Below, piece after piece: positions 7,801-9,712 of a stretch of DNA of 9,712 nt (position 1 is its first letter; every line of letters starts with the position of its first letter). The notes beneath the pieces are model-generated. The model did not search any database and was not told the origin of the DNA. It was given only the letters and a program-made list of their open reading frames with translations. The stretch is from JAAYJM01 sp964499465 (GTDB taxonomy: Bacteria; Bacteroidota; Ignavibacteria; Kapaibacteriales; UBA2268), in the NCBI GenBank assembly GCA_964499465.1, contig CAZCLJ010000178.1, positions 1 to 9,712 of the forward strand, given 5' to 3'. The position numbers and the translations under genes were made by a program.

Positions 7801-9474
7801 GATGAAGATGAAATTGAGCAAATACGCGAGTTGCTTTTGGATAGAACCTTTTTAAAACAATCCGTAATGCTGGCATTCGATAAAACGAATTTTTTAATTG
7901 ATAATATTCAAAATTACGGTATTTGGATAAATCGCGTTCATATATCAAGCAAGATGCGTAATTACAGAATAAGCATAAATACGATTTCAAATGAGCATTT
8001 CGATTTACTGCTAATTATATTTGATGAGACGGAATATGAAGATTTCCACAATGCAGTATTTTGGATGTTTGCCGTTGCAAGCTATCCTTTCAGCCCGCGT
8101 GTGCTTCCGCGAATTGGTTGCTGCAGACCAGAGAAAAAAGCAATGACTGTCGTTTATAAATGCGAACTTAATGTTTGGGAGCAATTGCGCCAACTTACTA
8201 TCCAAAAAAATATTATTGATTTTAGCAAAACAAAGAAGCTTTGCAGACGGCTGTTTATCGAAGCTTTTGCTGCTTTTTTCCGTGCCTGGCGATATAGCGG
8301 TTATAAAATCGTTCCTAATGCAATAACTCCTTCAAATGTAATTGTTAGCGAGCAGGATTTTTATGAAGGAGCTGTTTTGCAAAATATGTCTGAAATTAAA
8401 GAGTATGAATCTGCACTTATGTTTATCAAGCCGATGCTCCTTAATTTTTATATGAAAACGATTAATCATTATCCGAATACAAGAAAATTTCTTGATATTA
8501 CCTGGATTTTCGATTCCTTATACGAAGCAATTGATGTCCCTACTGCTGATTTATTTTTAGAAAAATTACTTAATATTTTGGAGGTTCACGACTTATTATG
8601 TCCTAACGAAACAAGTGTAAAAGAAATATTAAGCAAATATATTAAGAACAGAAAGGAAAAATATTATCCTCCTTTATGCTTAACTGTTGCGATTGATGAG
8701 TATTGGGAGTGGAAATCCCAGAATCAGCAAGCTACTTCTGCTGCCTGCGAAGAAACAATTACTGAATTAATCAAGCTTTACAGGATTTTTCAGCAGCCCG
8801 AAATTGCAAGGTATTATTTATACCGCTATACATATTTTCAAGATGCCGATTATCTTACAAAGAAAACCTATGATACTCTTTTGCAAACTCTCTATAAAAA
8901 CCCGGGCGAGCCAGCTCTTAACTGTATTGAACTTTCTGATTTGCAAAATGAACTTAAAAATGAAGACGATAAACTAATATTTAGCCGGCTAGTGTTCCCT
9001 GCTCAAACTACGTCAAAGAATATTGAAGTTAAAAAGATTGGCATTAACGACAAAGAACAAACTGCGATTATCTCAAAAATCAATGACAAATACAATCAGC
9101 AGTTCATTTTCAGAAATCCAATAAAACCAGTGGAAGTTGGCAATTTATACCGACTCTTCTATTTGGAAAATTATCCCAAAATTGCTACAGAAAACGACAG
9201 GCACTTCGTCTTAATTGATGGCTCAAACAAAATTGTTGGTGGAATTTGTTATAAAATTGTTGAAGCAGATATTGTCTTGCTTGATGGTATTGTGATTACC
9301 GAGCATTTAAAGTTAAGAGGATTAGGCACCGCACTTGTAAAAGACTTTATAAACAGAATGAGAGCTTTGAATTATAAAATCGTTAAGACTCATTTTTACA
9401 CAAAAAAGTTTTTTGAAAAACTCGGGTTTCAAACTCATAAAAGTTGGGGCGAATTTGTTTTGTTTTTAGAGTAA
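4891..9474 (+). CDS. AMP-forming acyl-activating enzyme / unknown region / GNAT acyltransferase fusion
   Basis: A 1527-residue soluble protein with no signal peptide. Residues 1-90 are a helical leader. Residues 90-630 are an acyl-CoA-synthetase-like adenylating domain: nucleotide loop TSGSTGMPKG (264-273), YLPLFHTFGR (304-313), GFGMTEATGG (417-426), KTGD (488-491) and DRVKDIYKNNKGQTVSP (505-521), followed by the small C-terminal subdomain. It should form an acyl-AMP and pass the acyl group to CoA or another carrier. Residues 635-1375 are unassigned. They are mostly helical in look, with a HEAT-like stretch near 778-840 and a segment VPNAITPSNVIVSEQDF (1141-1157). Residues 1378-1527 look like a GNAT domain: an IVGGICY strand (1448-1454), LLDGIVITEHLKLRGLGTAL (1463-1482, acetyl-CoA loop RGLGTA) and FFEKLGFQTH (1507-1516). 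The start follows a weak purine-rich GGAAAAGAAG and overlaps mtnA. The acyl substrate and acceptor are unknown. Protein acylation (Pat-like) or small-molecule N-acylation are both possible. Confidence 0.85.
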   Translation: MNEELKLAEYLSLFEDNDFDCDTELTLNILDAVKEEISTGKDTELLKKFLDASATHSFISSLGTEENRLNWVELAFKAIQLSGYNLLDMFENRVNLYPMKIYFQDFSNEPTLKWTFQQVFFHIREIAATFWKTYPDTEPRVAIFSENCFEAACSDIASLCYDIPVTPINTQFNEEILKYIIEKHKINIMVTDTELRLDKILKLKHKHNLPFKIYFIGNNANINEKYPVNYLGEYCKRLSGSDITDILNQRERRTIKQVATIMFTSGSTGMPKGVSFSMYNIIAKRFARAAALPEVGENEVLLCYLPLFHTFGRYLEMLGMLFWSGTYTFCGNPSADTVLKFFPIVNPTGFISIPLRWAQIYERIIEEEDKVKIAEHKETAYKQITGRSLRWGLSAAGYLSPDIFKFFQERGIQLCSGFGMTEATGGITLTPIGKYVENSVGKPLPGINIFLDPKGELIISGHYVAHYDNEFNFDSEIKFPDEEEYLFKTGDVFKLLDDGHYEIIDRVKDIYKNNKGQTVSPRLVEQNFEGVAGVKRTFLVGDGKPYNVLFIVPDDEEPILKLYKNREEQRQYFRQIIEVCNSSLAQYDRIINFEILDRDFSAQLEEITAKNTFNRKNIVKNFSDLIDDLYKSNTIELKIDDIKIKIPRWFFRDIGILEDDIITDESGLLNRSNAVHLTIKKNDNLIRIGDLFYSLNSNVIELGTIVRQPSLWCGNNELLSFYPCKEGWDTPANTISNDIHFCFENTKNDVKFISHIKDASLAKIHKNFVILNSLENDGTIKAVNELSTFLTDKPKKIQDLVRRRLFALCDHPEEAVRCLAYRILILDEPDESYNYLFAWFVSSGKSFLNSDSIEFLTFSHFEKRRLEALRKRLYYYRTNFKQGSNELTRQQIENIFELLVNFVSIHPEYYNSVRSELCSWVLLKEDKFYSDIASMFFDKLYLEYENSLLSRTPIFNEEELDSKLVFDDNLDEDEIEQIRELLLDRTFLKQSVMLAFDKTNFLIDNIQNYGIWINRVHISSKMRNYRISINTISNEHFDLLLIIFDETEYEDFHNAVFWMFAVASYPFSPRVLPRIGCCRPEKKAMTVVYKCELNVWEQLRQLTIQKNIIDFSKTKKLCRRLFIEAFAAFFRAWRYSGYKIVPNAITPSNVIVSEQDFYEGAVLQNMSEIKEYESALMFIKPMLLNFYMKTINHYPNTRKFLDITWIFDSLYEAIDVPTADLFLEKLLNILEVHDLLCPNETSVKEILSKYIKNRKEKYYPPLCLTVAIDEYWEWKSQNQQATSAACEETITELIKLYRIFQQPEIARYYLYRYTYFQDADYLTKKTYDTLLQTLYKNPGEPALNCIELSDLQNELKNEDDKLIFSRLVFPAQTTSKNIEVKKIGINDKEQTAIISKINDKYNQQFIFRNPIKPVEVGNLYRLFYLENYPKIATENDRHFVLIDGSNKIVGGICYKIVEADIVLLDGIVITEHLKLRGLGTALVKDFINRMRALNYKIVKTHFYTKKFFEKLGFQTHKSWGEFVLFLE

Positions 9475-9483
9475 ATATTTCAA

Positions 9484-9496
9484 ACTTTCGCAAAGA
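9484..9496. repeat. Single ACTTT-N3-AAAG dyad unit
   Basis: ACTTTCGCAAAGA matches the first unit of the right four-dyad cluster (3266-3278) at 12 of 13 positions. It lies 9 nt after the stop of the fusion gene and just before the terminator, so it is a solitary member of the same repeat family. Confidence 0.55.
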
Positions 9497-9504
9497 TTTT
9501 TAAT

Positions 9505-9545
9505 AGATGTCCAACATCTCCGAGATGTTGGACATCTTTTTTTTT
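9505..9545 (+). terminator. Rho-independent terminator of the mtnA operon
   Basis: AGATGTCCAACATCTC (9505-9520) and GAGATGTTGGACATCT (9522-9537) form a perfect 16-bp inverted repeat around a single central base. The actual loop would open the innermost pairs. A run of nine T residues (9537-9545) follows directly. It lies 30 nt past the stop codon of the fusion gene and is the natural end of the two-gene transcript. Confidence 0.9.
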
Positions 9546-9660
9546 AGTCATCAAGCAGCAAGTCATACAATTTCAGAACTCCAGCCCCCATAACGAAAAT
9601 AAAGGAGTTAGGAGATTTGTCCCGTAAAGAATGATTTCGCAAATTATAGCAAAAAGTATG
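9544..9660 (-). pseudogene. Short open stretch, possible gene remnant or micro-ORF
   Basis: The minus strand is open for 38 codons between a TGA (9663-9661) and a TAA (9546-9544). The only ATG is at 9591, giving 15 residues: MGAGVLKLYDLLLDD. The upstream open part reads NHSLRDKSPNSFIFV just before that ATG. No ribosome site is evident and I recognise no family. It could be chance, the end of a decayed gene, or part of a dispersed repeat. Confidence 0.2.
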
Positions 9661-9690
9661 TCATTCTGAGGCGAATATAAACGAAGACGT
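9659..9690. repeat. Possible partial REP-like repeat near the window edge
   Basis: TGTCATTCTGAGGCGAA begins like the left arm at 17-46 (TGTCATTC), and AACGAAG recurs a few bases later. Similarity is limited and the sequence ends 22 bp further on, so any partner arm is out of view. Confidence 0.3.
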
Positions 9691-9712
9691 TTACTTTTAG
9701 GGAAATGAACTT

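Noticed and set aside
5209..8205. Several 60-80-codon frames, mostly antisense, inside the fusion gene
   Set aside because: They overlap the adenylation and middle regions, whose continuous reading frame and motifs explain the sequence.
1..9712. tRNA, rRNA, riboswitch or insertion-sequence transposase
   Set aside because: No cloverleaf, conserved RNA core or transposase frame was seen on either strand.

Overview
The window is AT-rich bacterial DNA. It most likely comes from the Bacteroidota/Chlorobi/Ignavibacteria side of the FCB group. The main reason is the 810-residue secreted protein, which ends in a C-terminal sorting domain of the type IX secretion system (T9SS), a system confined to that group. 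Weak or absent Shine-Dalgarno sites and many simple intergenic repeats fit this. An Ignavibacteria- or Kapabacteria-like genome is my best guess, by inference only.

Layout. Positions 1-447 hold no gene. They contain a 30-bp-arm REP-like inverted repeat (17-99), a diverged half copy of it (197-235), a 13-bp-stem hairpin (134-166), a cluster of four ACTTT-N3-AAAGT dyads (256-333) and a 9-bp tandem array (342-377). A two-gene minus-strand operon follows, read from 3095 down to 448. It encodes a secreted multidomain protein with an HELGH zinc-peptidase-like motif and a T9SS tail, then a 71-aa DUF1858 protein whose ATG overlaps the preceding stop (TAATG). Positions 3096-3788 are again gene-free and repeat-rich: a second copy of the 9-bp array plus four-dyad module, in inverted orientation (3193-3347), a half REP copy (3366-3394), a 7-bp tandem array (3563-3608) and a 21-bp array built from heptamers (3640-3780). 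I saw no convincing promoter in 3395-3562.

A plus-strand operon fills the rest. mtnA (methylthioribose-1-phosphate isomerase, 3789-4898) overlaps by 8 nt a 4.6-kb gene (4891-9474) for a 1527-aa protein. That protein has an N-terminal AMP-forming acyl-activating enzyme domain, about 740 residues I cannot assign, and a C-terminal GNAT acyltransferase domain. A strong 16-bp-stem, U-tract terminator closes the operon at 9505-9545. The remaining 170 bp hold only a short minus-strand open stretch and a partial REP-like sequence.

How the genes may work together. MtnA acts in methionine salvage, recycling the methylthioadenosine released by SAM-consuming reactions. The large protein has the two activities needed to activate a carboxylic acid and pass it to an amine. 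The tight coupling suggests, as inference only, that the fusion protein makes or modifies an acylated product in a pathway linked to SAM or methylthioadenosine. This fusion and the mirrored repeat module around the T9SS operon are the two most noteworthy things in the window.
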